DNA from: Levilactobacillus mulengensis
GTDB lineage: Bacteria; Bacillota; Bacilli; Lactobacillales; Lactobacillaceae
NCBI RefSeq assembly: GCF_003946045.1
Contig: NZ_RHNW01000007.1
Coordinates: 87,711-151,710 of the forward strand
DNA: 64,000 bases
Direction of reading: 5' to 3'
Of the stretch, positions 35,172-43,156 are shown in pieces. The notes under the pieces were generated by a model. That model was not told the DNA's origin, searched no databases, and was given only the letters and a program-made list of their open reading frames with translations. How positions within the stretch are numbered: the first letter of the stretch is position 1; the number at the start of each line of letters is the position of its first letter. Both the position numbers and the translations under genes were made by a program.

Positions 35172-35200
35172 AGAATAGCACAGGCCTTATTTTTTGACAA
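35172..35200 (-). promoter_or_regulatory. Promoter of the ABC-F leader
   Basis: -35 TTGTCA (35195-35200) and -10 TATTCT (35172-35177) with a 17-bp spacer on the minus strand. Confidence 0.65.
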
Positions 35201-35228
35201 GTGATTTTCTTTTGGCTTTGTTTACATT

Positions 35229-35414
35229 GCCGTTTCCGACGGCGAATTCAAAGTGCCCTGCTGTGGGGAACGGTCCCAGCCTTAGGAGCGGTCTGGGACC
35301 TCGCTTTTGAGCCAAAAAACGGTCTCAAAAGTCGTCCCGTGCTCTAGGCTGGAAAGCCCCCCCCAGCCAAGACCACCGACACAGCTGGTCACCTTGATTC
35401 GCCTCTGGTCACTC
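35229..35414 (+). repeat. Structured intergenic repeat, type II copy F
   Basis: The core matches copy B at 5688-5870: CCGACGGCGA, GCCCTGCTGTGGGG, hairpin GTCCCAG...CTGGGAC, hairpin CTTTTGAGCC...GGTCTCAAAAG, CGTCCCGTGCTCTA, hairpin GGCTGG...CCAGCC, GACACAGCTGGTCACC and CTCTGGTCACTC. The outer GTGAAAA-type stem of copy B is not visible. It lies in the divergent region between the ABC-F gene and nrdI. Confidence 0.75.
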
Positions 35415-35681
35415 AGACTAGCAATATCACTTTATACCTGTGTAGTCACGCCTGTGCTCACCGGCTTCCGAGCTTACTATTCTGAATCTAACTCAGCCCA
35501 AACCCAATAAACACGCTATCCGTAAATAACGCCTTAGCTATCTACGCTTCCCAACCTGTACCGTCACAATCATCTTCATTCGAAATGGCTAAGGATAAGA
35601 CTCACGAAAAAATCACAACATTCCTACCCAATTTCGAGTACACTGGGAGTAATCAGATTGTTTTGAACGGAGGCTCTTTTT
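35415..35681. other. Region upstream of nrdI
   Basis: No gene seen. It probably includes the nrdI promoter; no convincing -35/-10 pair was identified. Confidence 0.4.
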
Positions 35682-36152
35682 ATGCAACCCTTACGCATTT
35701 TATTCATTTCCATCGAGGGGAATACCCGCAACTTTGTCACGAACTTGACCGCTTATGCGGCGCAACAACACGCTGCGAACCCTAACCTGCCAACCATTGG
35801 TGCCTTGGAGATCAGTGAAGTCAGCGACTTTGTAGATGAAACGCAACCCTACTTCTGCTTCGTGCCCACCTACCTGAACGGTGGCAACGGCATTGATAAC
35901 GGCGTTAAGGAACTGATGACCAACGTTATGGGTGAGTACATTGCCTACAACCATAACGCACAACAGCTGCTCGGCGTCGTCGGTAGTGGTAATCGTAATT
36001 TTAACGAGCAGTATTGCTTAACGGCTAAACGGTACGCAACGCAATTCAACGTGCCCTTCGTGGCTAGCTATGAACTCCGGGGCGTTCCTCGTGACGAGTC
36101 CCGGGTCTACGACGCCCTCGTCGCCCGGGCACGGGAGGTGGCTCAAGCATGA
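35682..36152 (+). CDS. nrdI: NrdI, flavoprotein for class Ib ribonucleotide reductase activation
   Basis: A 156-aa flavodoxin-like protein. It binds FMN and supplies oxidant for assembling the Mn cofactor of NrdF. I-E-G-N-T-R-N-F near residue 11 is the FMN phosphate loop, and V-G-S-G-N-R-N-F-N-E-Q-Y near residue 100 is the NrdI signature. GGAGG precedes the ATG. No nrdE, nrdF or nrdH is in the window; instead it overlaps a nitroreductase gene by 4 bp. Confidence 0.85.
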   Translation: MQPLRILFISIEGNTRNFVTNLTAYAAQQHAANPNLPTIGALEISEVSDFVDETQPYFCFVPTYLNGGNGIDNGVKELMTNVMGEYIAYNHNAQQLLGVVGSGNRNFNEQYCLTAKRYATQFNVPFVASYELRGVPRDESRVYDALVARAREVAQA

Positions 36153-36907
36153 TCAATCCTACACTAAACACCCTGTTGGACCACCGCAGTATTCGTCAAT
36201 TTACTGGTGAGAAGCTGACCGCTGCCGAAGTTGAGACACTCGTTAACGCCGCGCAACACGCCGCAACCAGTACCTTTTCCCAACAGTACAGCATCATCAG
36301 CGTTACCGACCCACAAAAGCTGGCCGTCCTGGGTGAAATCACCGGGCACCACTGGTTAGAAAAGGCCGGTCACTACTTCTTGATGGTCGCTGATCAATAT
36401 CGTAACGCACAGTTGGCCCCAAAAAATGAGCGGACCGCAACCAACCTTCGGAGCACGGATAAACTGCTGGCCGGTATTTTTGACGCCGCTATTGCCACCG
36501 AGGCCATGGTCACGGCTGGCGAAAGTTTGGGCTTGGGAAGCACCGTCATGGGCAGTATCCTCAACGATACGTTGCGGGTCATCTCACTCTTTGATTTACC
36601 CGAGCTGACCTTCCCGGTTCTGGGCCTAGCCGTGGGTCATCCCGCTGAAAAGCCGGAACAAAAACCCCGACTTCCCAAGGAATTGATTCACTTCACCAAC
36701 GCCTATCAACCAATTGTCGCCACTGATCCAGTTTTAAAAACTTACAATCGGTTGATTACGTCCTACTATCACGACCGTGGCTCTAACCAGCGCGACGAAA
36801 CATTTACGCACCACATCGTCCGCGAAATGAGCCGTGACCCGAAACAGCGTGAAGAAATTTTAGTGGCCCTCATCCAACAAGGCTTTTCGCTGGAGGCTGC
36901 CCACTAA
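36149..36907 (+). CDS. NfsA-type oxygen-insensitive NADPH nitroreductase
   Basis: A 252-aa FMN enzyme. The N-terminal D-H-R-S-I-R-Q-F motif (12-19), the long central A-x-x-A-G-E-S-L-G-L-G-S-T-V-M-G-S-I helix near 120 and V-L-G-L-A-V-G-H-P-A near 165 are NfsA/FrmA-like. It reduces quinones and nitro compounds. The ATG overlaps the nrdI stop (ATGA), so the two flavoproteins are translationally coupled. Confidence 0.87.
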   Translation: MINPTLNTLLDHRSIRQFTGEKLTAAEVETLVNAAQHAATSTFSQQYSIISVTDPQKLAVLGEITGHHWLEKAGHYFLMVADQYRNAQLAPKNERTATNLRSTDKLLAGIFDAAIATEAMVTAGESLGLGSTVMGSILNDTLRVISLFDLPELTFPVLGLAVGHPAEKPEQKPRLPKELIHFTNAYQPIVATDPVLKTYNRLITSYYHDRGSNQRDETFTHHIVREMSRDPKQREEILVALIQQGFSLEAAH

Positions 36908-36924
36908 CCACAATCATTCAAATT

Positions 36925-36957
36925 AAGGGGACTGGGATACGCTCTCAGTCCCTTTTT
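36925..36957 (+). terminator. Intrinsic terminator
   Basis: AGGGGACTG and CAGTCCCTTTTT form a strong stem with a T-run. Confidence 0.85.
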
Positions 36958-36973
36958 ACTGTCCCACTTAAAG

Positions 36974-38086
36974 TCATGCTATATCGGTCGTAAACGCCGT
37001 CCGCAGAGTCTCACCGTCAACTCGCTGATGGGTAAAAATCGTGGGCTGCTCCGTCATCGCGGAAATACCTTGGCGCAAGGTGCTTTCACCTCGATAGTTT
37101 TTCTCCGCTAGACACCGTTGCTGCGGGTCCGTCTGGCTGCTTAATAGGACCTCATGGCCCGTTGAGAAGAGCAGCTGACTGTGGTTCACGTCGGACGCCA
37201 CTAGGGCCAGTAAAGCCGTCGCCACCTCTGGCCGGACAGCACTCGCAAACTCATCGGCAATCACCGTTTGCGGGTTCTTGGCAATCTGGGCAGTGATGAA
37301 AGCCAATCCCGCGGTCACTAGTTGCTGAGTCCCGGTTGAGGCCTGGCGCAGCGGGAGTTCGGCCACATCGACGACCTCACCCTCTTCATCGTATTTTTCA
37401 TAGAGCAGCGCCAGGTCTGGCCGGGTAAACCGCGACCCATCTAGAAACTGGAGGGCCAGCTGTCGTTGGGTCACACCCGCCACCTCACTGCCCACAGCGT
37501 GTAAGAACTGCGTCAACTGGGGAATCAGCCAGTCATCCAGCACCAGATCCGTTCGCGGACGGTCGCCCAGGACCACTAAATCTTCCGCAAACCAGCTGAA
37601 GACGGCGATTGCCGGTTGGTAATTGGCTGCTTGGAGGGTTTGCAGAAAGAGCGCGTTGGGTCGTGTGTTAGCGGCCGCTTGCTTCTGCCCGGCTGGTACA
37701 CAAACGATACCGCCATTTTGCCGTAAGAACAGCCGCTGTGACTGACCACCCGGCAGAAGAACAGCTAATTCTTCGCTCAGAATCCGTGTGGCATCGTAAC
37801 TCAGCGCGTACCGATAGCGACTCCCACCGCGTTCTAGCGTCACCGCAAACTGCGTGGGAAGGCCATCACTAGTCGTGTCGAAAGCGAATGGCTGATAGGG
37901 TAGACAATCCGTAATCTGTTCCGTGGGGACCACCACCAGCTGTTGTAACAGGGTTAAACCGGCGAGCACGGCACTTTTCCCAGCACCGTTGAGTCCTGAC
38001 AGGGCCACCCATTTCAAATCAGCGAGTGAGAGCGTAGCGGCTTCCTTGTACGACCGAAAATTTTGGAGCGTGAATGCAATTAGCAT
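36974..38086 (-). CDS. Stand-alone AAA family ATPase (ABC-like, AAA_21 type)
   Basis: A 370-aa soluble ATPase. L-Q-N-F-R-S-Y-K at residues 7-14 and G-L-N-G-A-G-K-S-A (Walker A, about 32-40) open the domain as in RecF/OLD-like proteins. Walker B is T-V-I-A-D-E-F near residue 275, followed by a late F-S-T-G-H-E-V switch histidine. The insertion of about 200 residues is unassigned. Related lone ATPases act in phage defence with a second gene, but no RloB, HNH or TOPRIM partner is adjacent. AGGGGAGG precedes the ATG. Function unknown. Confidence 0.7.
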   Translation of the reverse strand: MLIAFTLQNFRSYKEAATLSLADLKWVALSGLNGAGKSAVLAGLTLLQQLVVVPTEQITDCLPYQPFAFDTTSDGLPTQFAVTLERGGSRYRYALSYDATRILSEELAVLLPGGQSQRLFLRQNGGIVCVPAGQKQAAANTRPNALFLQTLQAANYQPAIAVFSWFAEDLVVLGDRPRTDLVLDDWLIPQLTQFLHAVGSEVAGVTQRQLALQFLDGSRFTRPDLALLYEKYDEEGEVVDVAELPLRQASTGTQQLVTAGLAFITAQIAKNPQTVIADEFASAVRPEVATALLALVASDVNHSQLLFSTGHEVLLSSQTDPQQRCLAEKNYRGESTLRQGISAMTEQPTIFTHQRVDGETLRTAFTTDIA

Positions 38087-38250
38087 GGCGAGACCTCCCC
38101 TTTTTCTAACAGGTTACGCCACTTCACCAATTTCACAACGAATTTCACTCCAAATCAGCAAATCCGTCATTGCGATTTTAATAAGACGTTCAACCATAAA
38201 TATCGTTGTGAAAATGCCGTTGCCATAAGGTTTCTAATGGCCCCCCAACA

Positions 38251-38284
38251 TAAAAATGGACTGCCATTACGGCAGTCCATTTCC
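38251..38284. terminator. Bidirectional intrinsic terminator
   Basis: AAATGGACTGCC and GGCAGTCCATTT form a perfect 12-bp stem with a 5-nt loop. It ends the MFS gene on the minus strand. Confidence 0.85.
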
Positions 38285-38290
38285 AATTTA

Positions 38291-39646
38291 TTATTCCGCC
38301 TGGTCCGCCGCAACAATCTTGGCGACCCGGTGTTCGTGAATAGCAATGTAGAGTAACAGCAGCAGTGCCAACCCGGCAGCCGAGTACAACACGGTGTTGC
38401 TGGCGATCCAACCAAATTTGGCAACCAGAATCCCAATCAATGCAGTGGCCAAGGTTTCACCGAAGATATATTGGAAGAAGCCCATGAACCCGGTTGAGGA
38501 ACCCACGGCAAACTTTGGCACAGCTTCGTTGACCATCAGGCCGACCAGGGTCAGTGGCGCGTAAATCAGGCTCCCCATGATCAGTAGAACCACGATGATA
38601 GCAATGTGGCTGGTACTGAAGAAGTAGGTTGTCAGGCAAATCAATAATCCAATTACACAACCGATGCAGACCAGCGCCCGGCGGTCCTTTAACAGGTCGG
38701 AGATGGCTCCCATCAAGATAACGCCTGGGACGGCGGCCAGTTCAAAGATACCGACCAACCATTTGGCAGTCCCGGGGTCGAAGCCCTTGAACTGGGTCAA
38801 ATAGCTGGGAATCCAACTCATGATCCCGTAACGCACGAGGTAAAGTGACATGGAGGTCAACGTGATGGCCCACACAATTTTGTTCGTTAAGATATATTTG
38901 ACAAAAATCTGCCAGAGAGACAGGTCGGTCAGTTCAGCGGCCGTGGCTTTCCCATCATCCAATACAACTTCGTCACCGGTATGTTCCCCAACACTTGGGA
39001 GACCCACCGTGGCGGGCCGGTCAGCTCCAGCGAACACGATAAAGATAGCAATAATAATGGAAACGACGGAAGCCGTGTAGAAGACGGCCGCAATCGAGCC
39101 GGTAAACATCAATGTTGCCAGTTGCACAACGGCCACGCAGACGAACGCTCCAGCATTATGTGCAGAGGACCAAACGGCGTAGACGGTCCCCCGCCATTTC
39201 TTCCCCCACCAGAGTTGAACGGTCCGTTGACAAGCAGCGGCACCCATCCCTTGGGCGACGGACATCACCAACATCAGAAACATCATCATGTACAGGTTGC
39301 GCGTTGCACCCAACCCCAAATTTAAAATGGCTGAAACAAATAACCCAGTTGCTAAGTACCACTTGGGATTACTCTTGTCACTGAGCGCCCCCATGAATAA
39401 TTTCGAAATCCCGTAGCCAATCCCAAAGCAGGACATGACCAGCCCGATATCAGCGGTGGTAAACCCATACGCCTTCATGATATCGTTCTGTTCCGTCGTG
39501 AAGATCAGCCGAATAATGTAATAACCAATGTAACCAATACAAATTGAGAGCAAGACACCCGTTTGCCGCCAACGATAAGTTCCCTCGATTTTCTCAGCAG
39601 GAACCTTCACCTTAGCGTCTGGAGCTGGTTTCAGAAAAGAAAACAT
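38291..39646 (-). CDS. Organophosphate:phosphate antiporter family MFS transporter (UhpT/GlpT-like)
   Basis: A 451-aa membrane protein with 12 helices. The N-terminal Y-R-W-R-Q helix entry, G-Y-x-x-Y-Y-I-I-R and the S-C-F-G-I-G-Y-G-I-S-K-L block belong to the OPA branch, which exchanges sugar phosphates or glycerol-3-phosphate for phosphate. The exact substrate cannot be read. GGGGAT precedes the ATG. Its promoter has a cre-like palindrome, suggesting carbon catabolite control. Confidence 0.82.
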   Translation of the reverse strand: MFSFLKPAPDAKVKVPAEKIEGTYRWRQTGVLLSICIGYIGYYIIRLIFTTEQNDIMKAYGFTTADIGLVMSCFGIGYGISKLFMGALSDKSNPKWYLATGLFVSAILNLGLGATRNLYMMMFLMLVMSVAQGMGAAACQRTVQLWWGKKWRGTVYAVWSSAHNAGAFVCVAVVQLATLMFTGSIAAVFYTASVVSIIIAIFIVFAGADRPATVGLPSVGEHTGDEVVLDDGKATAAELTDLSLWQIFVKYILTNKIVWAITLTSMSLYLVRYGIMSWIPSYLTQFKGFDPGTAKWLVGIFELAAVPGVILMGAISDLLKDRRALVCIGCVIGLLICLTTYFFSTSHIAIIVVLLIMGSLIYAPLTLVGLMVNEAVPKFAVGSSTGFMGFFQYIFGETLATALIGILVAKFGWIASNTVLYSAAGLALLLLLYIAIHEHRVAKIVAADQAE

Positions 39647-39693
39647 AAGCTCATCCCCTACGAAATTGTGTTAGTGAACATTTGTACAACTTC

Positions 39694-39722
39694 AATGTAC
39701 ACCGTGCCCATTATCACGTCAA
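39694..39722 (-). promoter_or_regulatory. Promoter of the OPA transporter gene
   Basis: -35 TTGACG (39717-39722), 17-bp spacer, -10 TACATT (39694-39699) on the minus strand. Two TGTACA words (39683-39688 and 39696-39701) flank the start region and could be a second operator. Confidence 0.6.
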
Positions 39723-39736
39723 TGTAAACCCTTACA
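39723..39736. promoter_or_regulatory. cre-like palindrome
   Basis: TGTAAACCCTTACA differs from the cre consensus by one base in the central CG and directly abuts the -35 box. Binding by CcpA or another LacI-family protein is plausible. Confidence 0.45.
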
Positions 39737-39890
39737 TTTCTTTAGAAGTGACCCTTATTTTCGAAAGAAAGTTTTAGACCTGGCTAAGGAAACCAGTTGA
39801 GTCAAGTGTCTGCACATAATTGCATTAATCCGTGAGACCAGACCGTAGAAGTTGGACCTGAGGAGAACTCAGGTGGCTGTTTTTAGAGAA

Positions 39891-39940
39891 TAAAACAGGA
39901 GGTAAGTCTGATATACTCCCAGACTTACCTCCTGTTTGAC
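39891..39940. terminator. Bidirectional intrinsic terminator
   Basis: AAACAGGAGGTAAGTCTG pairs perfectly with CAGACTTACCTCCTGTTT, an 18-bp stem, just after the stop of the 39954 gene. Confidence 0.85.
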
Positions 39941-39953
39941 TGCATAACCTGAA

Positions 39954-40289
39954 TCACGCAACGCTATAGACTAAGTGAACCCGATAAGCGGATGACCCTT
40001 TTTCTGGCTGATTGACCGCAAGCGTATTAATATTTATCCAGCCATTGTTTGCGTCGAAGACTGTTTTTACCTGATAGTACCGCCAAGCAGATTTACCAGA
40101 ATAATCCTCTCTCTGATTTTCGTTTAGCCTCTTAGGCGTTTCGGTTAAAGCAATCACCGGATGACCATTTTTTAAAATTGCCAAGCGTACGGCATTTTGC
40201 GGCGTATTAGGGAGTAGCCGCACACCAGCGCTACCAATCAGCGCGAGTATCACTAAAATTGAAATGATAACAACGCCACTTTTTTTCAT
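39954..40289 (-). CDS. Small membrane-anchored or secreted protein, unknown function
   Basis: A 111-aa protein with a K-K start and one N-terminal hydrophobic segment (residues 6-26), then an external polar domain. The domain has Y-Y-Q-V-K-T-V-F-D and W-I-N-I-N-T-L. TAAGGAAG precedes the ATG. No family recognised. It lies downstream of repeat copy D and the MFS gene. Confidence 0.6.
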   Translation of the reverse strand: MKKSGVVIISILVILALIGSAGVRLLPNTPQNAVRLAILKNGHPVIALTETPKRLNENQREDYSGKSAWRYYQVKTVFDANNGWININTLAVNQPEKGSSAYRVHLVYSVA

Positions 40290-40386
40290 AACAGTCTTCC
40301 TTATTAAAGCAAAATGTGAAAAAAGTAAAACAAACTAAGCCAAAATCAACGACCAGTCCAAACGTTCCAAACCAGTGTCAGCCGGA

Positions 40387-40545
40387 CGGGGGCTCAAAAT
40401 AGGCTCAGCCGTGGGATTTACTGGGCAGCGCCCAGTAAATGGCGACTTTGAGACTCGGTTTCCAGAGGCTCAAAGCGAGCCTAAAGACCGCCTCACAGGC
40501 TTTAGGCGTCCTGCCCACAGCGTTCCGGCCTATTTTGAGCCCCCG
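40387..40545 (-). repeat. Structured intergenic repeat, type I copy D
   Basis: Read on the minus strand. The outer stem is a perfect 16-bp pair, GGGGGCTCAAAATAGG (40388-40403) with CCTATTTTGAGCCCCC (40529-40544). Inside: GGAACGCTGTGGGC, hairpin GCCTAAAG...CTTTAGGC, hairpin CTTTGAGCC...GTCTCAAAG, hairpin ATTTACTGGGC...GCCCAGTAAAT and CCCACGGCTG. It starts about 20 bp after the stop of the MFS gene. Confidence 0.82.
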
Positions 40546-40563
40546 GGAGGCGAAACAAAAACA

Positions 40564-41730
40564 CTATTTAGAAAGTTTAGCCTGGTTCCGGCGGTTACAG
40601 AGGAGAACGGCCCCCAATGCCACCAACATCAAAGCCGTCACCGACCAGAACAATGATTGGTAACTGCCATACTCAATGATCATCCCACCGTACAGCGGCC
40701 CCACGGCCCGGCCGAAGGAAATCGCCATATTATAGATACCTTGGAATTTTCCCTTATCATTGTCCCCCGCCAGGCCATCGATCCATGCGGGAATCCCTGG
40801 AAAACCGGTCATTTCACCTAAAGTTAAAATCACCATGGTAATCACGAACATTGCGTAACTCTTGGCAAAAACTAACAGCAGGAACGAGAGAATGAAAACT
40901 AGCGTGCCGACCCAAATCTGAGAACTCAGTTTAAAGTCTGCGGCTAAGCGATTTACGATGGGTTGGCCAAAGACAATCATCAAGCCATTTAGCGTCCACA
41001 ACAGACTGTATTTTTCAAAGGAGATGCCGAGTCCGGTCATGTGCACGGAAATCACACTTTCCCATAAGGAATAACTCATGTAGAGGGCGAAGACTAGCGC
41101 ACTAATCAGCCAGATCAGGTTAAGTTGCGCCGGCTTGGCCGGTCCCTTGGCGTGCGCATACGTCTTCTTTTCAATCTTGGCCCGGAAGTCAAAGAGGAAG
41201 ATCAACAGCAGCGCCAAATAACTGAGCGCCGCCACCCCGAAGACCAGTGTGACCCCGTGTTTCATCAGGACTCCGACCATCAGCGTACCGATGACGACCC
41301 CTAAGTTCATCCCAATATAGAGGTAATTGAAAACTTTGCGACTCTCCACCGACTTGACCGTGGCCGCAAAGGAATTCACGACCGTCATGACGATGCCGTC
41401 ACCTAAACCGATGAACAGCAGCATGATGCCAAAGACCGGCCAGCCATGGAAAAAGATCAGCAGCGTCATCGGGATAAAGGAACACAGCGTGCCCACGATA
41501 CTCGATAAAAACGGCGACCAATTGTCAAAGAGCCAGCCGCCCAGCCAATTTCCTAAAATCATACATAGTGACATCCCCAGCAAGGCAATCCCCGCCAGCG
41601 TCAGCGTTTGGTGTAACTGATCGTGCATGTAAACCGTGGTCAACGGCCACATACACGCGGCCGCGGCGTTAAGGAGTAGCGTTGCCGCTACAATACCAGG
41701 CATACTCACTTCTCGTTTGGTTTTCCACAT
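40564..41730 (-). CDS. MFS transporter, DHA1 (12-helix) family
   Basis: A 388-aa membrane protein with 12 helices. G-N-W-L-G-G-W-L-F-D in the loop after helix 2 is the motif-A position, and the G-R-A-V-G-P-L-Y-G-G motif near residue 345 is typical of drug-exporter-like MFS proteins. Substrate unknown. GAGGG precedes the ATG. The transcript runs into repeat copy D. Confidence 0.8.
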   Translation of the reverse strand: MWKTKREVSMPGIVAATLLLNAAAACMWPLTTVYMHDQLHQTLTLAGIALLGMSLCMILGNWLGGWLFDNWSPFLSSIVGTLCSFIPMTLLIFFHGWPVFGIMLLFIGLGDGIVMTVVNSFAATVKSVESRKVFNYLYIGMNLGVVIGTLMVGVLMKHGVTLVFGVAALSYLALLLIFLFDFRAKIEKKTYAHAKGPAKPAQLNLIWLISALVFALYMSYSLWESVISVHMTGLGISFEKYSLLWTLNGLMIVFGQPIVNRLAADFKLSSQIWVGTLVFILSFLLLVFAKSYAMFVITMVILTLGEMTGFPGIPAWIDGLAGDNDKGKFQGIYNMAISFGRAVGPLYGGMIIEYGSYQSLFWSVTALMLVALGAVLLCNRRNQAKLSK

Positions 41731-41877
41731 TTAGCGTCCCTCACTTATTTTCAATCTGTCTTCATTGTCGCACAGATAAAAAATTTCCGAAACTCTTACC
41801 CGTTCAAAATGGGATTAAACCGCTGTTTTATGAGCAAATTGCTCATTTTCTACAAAAAAATTTCTATCTTTTCCGTC

Positions 41878-41922
41878 AACTTGATTTGAGTCAAGTTCTT
41901 TTCCTCCGGTCGCCCGTATACT
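41878..41922 (+). promoter_or_regulatory. FNR-type operator and promoter of the HMA-HMA-Dps operon
   Basis: Inverted repeat AACTTGA-N6-TCAAGTT (41878-41897) and -10 box TATACT (41917-41922). The operator centre lies about 41.5 bp before the expected start site, the class II activator position, and no good -35 box is present. The same arrangement precedes the P-type ATPase at 46843. Confidence 0.65.
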
Positions 41923-41968
41923 AAGTCATGTAATCAAGGCAAACGAAAAGCCGAAGGAGGTTTTCATT

Positions 41969-42196
41969 ATGAGTAAAGTAACCATGAAGTTAGACGATCT
42001 GACCTGCCCCTCTTGCATGACCAAGATCGAAGGCGCGCTGAGCAAGAAGGACGGCGTGAAGAACGTCAAAGTCCTGTTCAATGCCAGCAAGGTCAAAGCC
42101 GAATTCGACGACGCCACCGTTTCCGCCGAAGATTTAGCGAACACCGTGACCGACTTAGGCTACGCCGTTCAAAGTAGTAAAGTTAAAGCTCTTTAA
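41969..42196 (+). CDS. Heavy-metal-associated (HMA) domain protein, copy 1
   Basis: A 75-aa soluble metal-binding protein, a single ferredoxin-like HMA domain. The metal site is T-C-P-S-C (about residues 11-15) in place of the M-x-C-x-x-C of copper chaperones. It is about 85% identical to the next gene, so it is a tandem duplicate. GAAGGAGG precedes the ATG. It is the first gene of an operon with copy 2 and Dps, and may deliver metal to the P-type ATPase at 46843, which lacks an HMA domain. Metal identity is unknown. Confidence 0.87.
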   Translation: MSKVTMKLDDLTCPSCMTKIEGALSKKDGVKNVKVLFNASKVKAEFDDATVSAEDLANTVTDLGYAVQSSKVKAL

Positions 42197-42217
42197 GCCA
42201 ATAGGAGGTTTTCAATT

Positions 42218-42445
42218 ATGAGTAAAGTAACCATGAAGTTAGACGCATTGACCTGCCCCTCTTGCATGACCAAGATTGAAGGCGCACTGAGTAAGAAGGA
42301 CGGCGTGGAAAACGTCAAGGTCCTGTTCAACGCCAGCAAGATCAAAGCCGAATTCGACGACAGTGCTGTTACCGCTGAAAGCCTGGCGGACACCGTCACT
42401 GACCTCGGCTACGTCGTCAAGAGTTCCAAAGTCAAAGCCCTTTAA
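42218..42445 (+). CDS. Heavy-metal-associated (HMA) domain protein, copy 2
   Basis: A 75-aa duplicate of the preceding gene, with the same T-C-P-S-C site and K-V-L-F-N-A-S-K segment. Differences cluster at surface positions (A-L-T-C versus D-L-T-C; D-S-A-V-T-A-E-S). TAGGAGG precedes the ATG, 21 bp after the previous stop. Recent duplication is clear from shared non-coding flanks as well. Confidence 0.87.
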   Translation: MSKVTMKLDALTCPSCMTKIEGALSKKDGVENVKVLFNASKIKAEFDDSAVTAESLADTVTDLGYVVKSSKVKAL

Positions 42446-42480
42446 TCCCTGACCCCTAAATTTGAAAGGAAGTCCATCTA

Positions 42481-43044
42481 ATGACCACTACAACTATGAG
42501 TATCGAAGACCGTTACGCTGCCGAACAAGCTCAAACCGACCACGACCATCACGTCCCAACGGCCGGCGCCATGACCAACCACATCTTGTCTAACCTGCAC
42601 ATCTCTATCGTTAAGTTCCACCAAGTTCGGTGGTCCGTCAAAGGTCCGTTGGCCTTAAGCGTTCGCCAGTTATTGGCCGGCTACATCGACACTTACCGTA
42701 AGCAGTTTGACGCCTTAGGTGAACTGCTCTTGGATGAGGGCGAAATTGTTTCGACCACGACCAAGGAATACCACGACTACAACATGCTGCAAGAAGGCGG
42801 CGACAAGAAGTACCTCAACGCCGAAGACCAAGTCAGTGAGCTGGTCCACGACGCCGATACCCACAACCTCTTCATCGACCGGGCCATCAAGCTCGCCGAA
42901 AAGGAAGAACGCCCAGCCCTGGCTAGCTTCTTAACTGACCTGCGCGGCACCAACAACCACATCATCCGCGAACTCCAAGCCGTTCTGGGCAATGACGCCC
43001 GGGATGGGTTGGATGGAGAAGACGATGAGGATGACGAAGACTAG
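42481..43044 (+). CDS. dps: Dps/ferritin-like DNA-protection protein
   Basis: A 187-aa protein. H-I-S-I-V-K-F-H-Q-V-R-W (residues 38-49) and L-L-D-E-G-E-I-V (about 82-89) carry the ferroxidase ligands shared between subunits in Dps dodecamers. The C-terminus is strongly acidic (G-E-D-D-E-D-D-E-D). It oxidises and stores iron and protects DNA from peroxide. GAAAGGAAG precedes the ATG. As the third gene of the HMA operon it ties the module to metal and oxidative stress. Confidence 0.85.
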   Translation: MTTTTMSIEDRYAAEQAQTDHDHHVPTAGAMTNHILSNLHISIVKFHQVRWSVKGPLALSVRQLLAGYIDTYRKQFDALGELLLDEGEIVSTTTKEYHDYNMLQEGGDKKYLNAEDQVSELVHDADTHNLFIDRAIKLAEKEERPALASFLTDLRGTNNHIIRELQAVLGNDARDGLDGEDDEDDED

Positions 43045-43045
43045 A

Positions 43046-43156
43046 GTGCGGAGCGGGGCGCTTAGGTCCTGAGCATTAACGTCGGTTCAGTGATGACCCC
43101 GAACTTGGGTCATTGCTGAATCGGGGTTAAGCGCAGGGACCTGCCCCGCGGAGCAC
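43046..43156 (+). ncRNA. Structured 3' region behind dps (long double hairpin)
   Basis: GTGC...GCAC ends enclose GCGGGGC...GCCCCGC and AGGTCCTG...CAGGGACC stems. Inside, CGGTTCAGTGATGACCC pairs with GGGTCATTGCTGAATCG over 17 bp. It begins two bases after the dps stop codon and has no T-run, so it is not a simple terminator. It may be a 3'-UTR structure or processed RNA. Confidence 0.45.

Noticed and set aside
39850..39890. Hairpin ACCTGAGGAG...CTCAGGT with T-run, possible plus-strand small RNA
   Set aside because: No promoter is visible and there is no plus-strand gene before it; too little to call.
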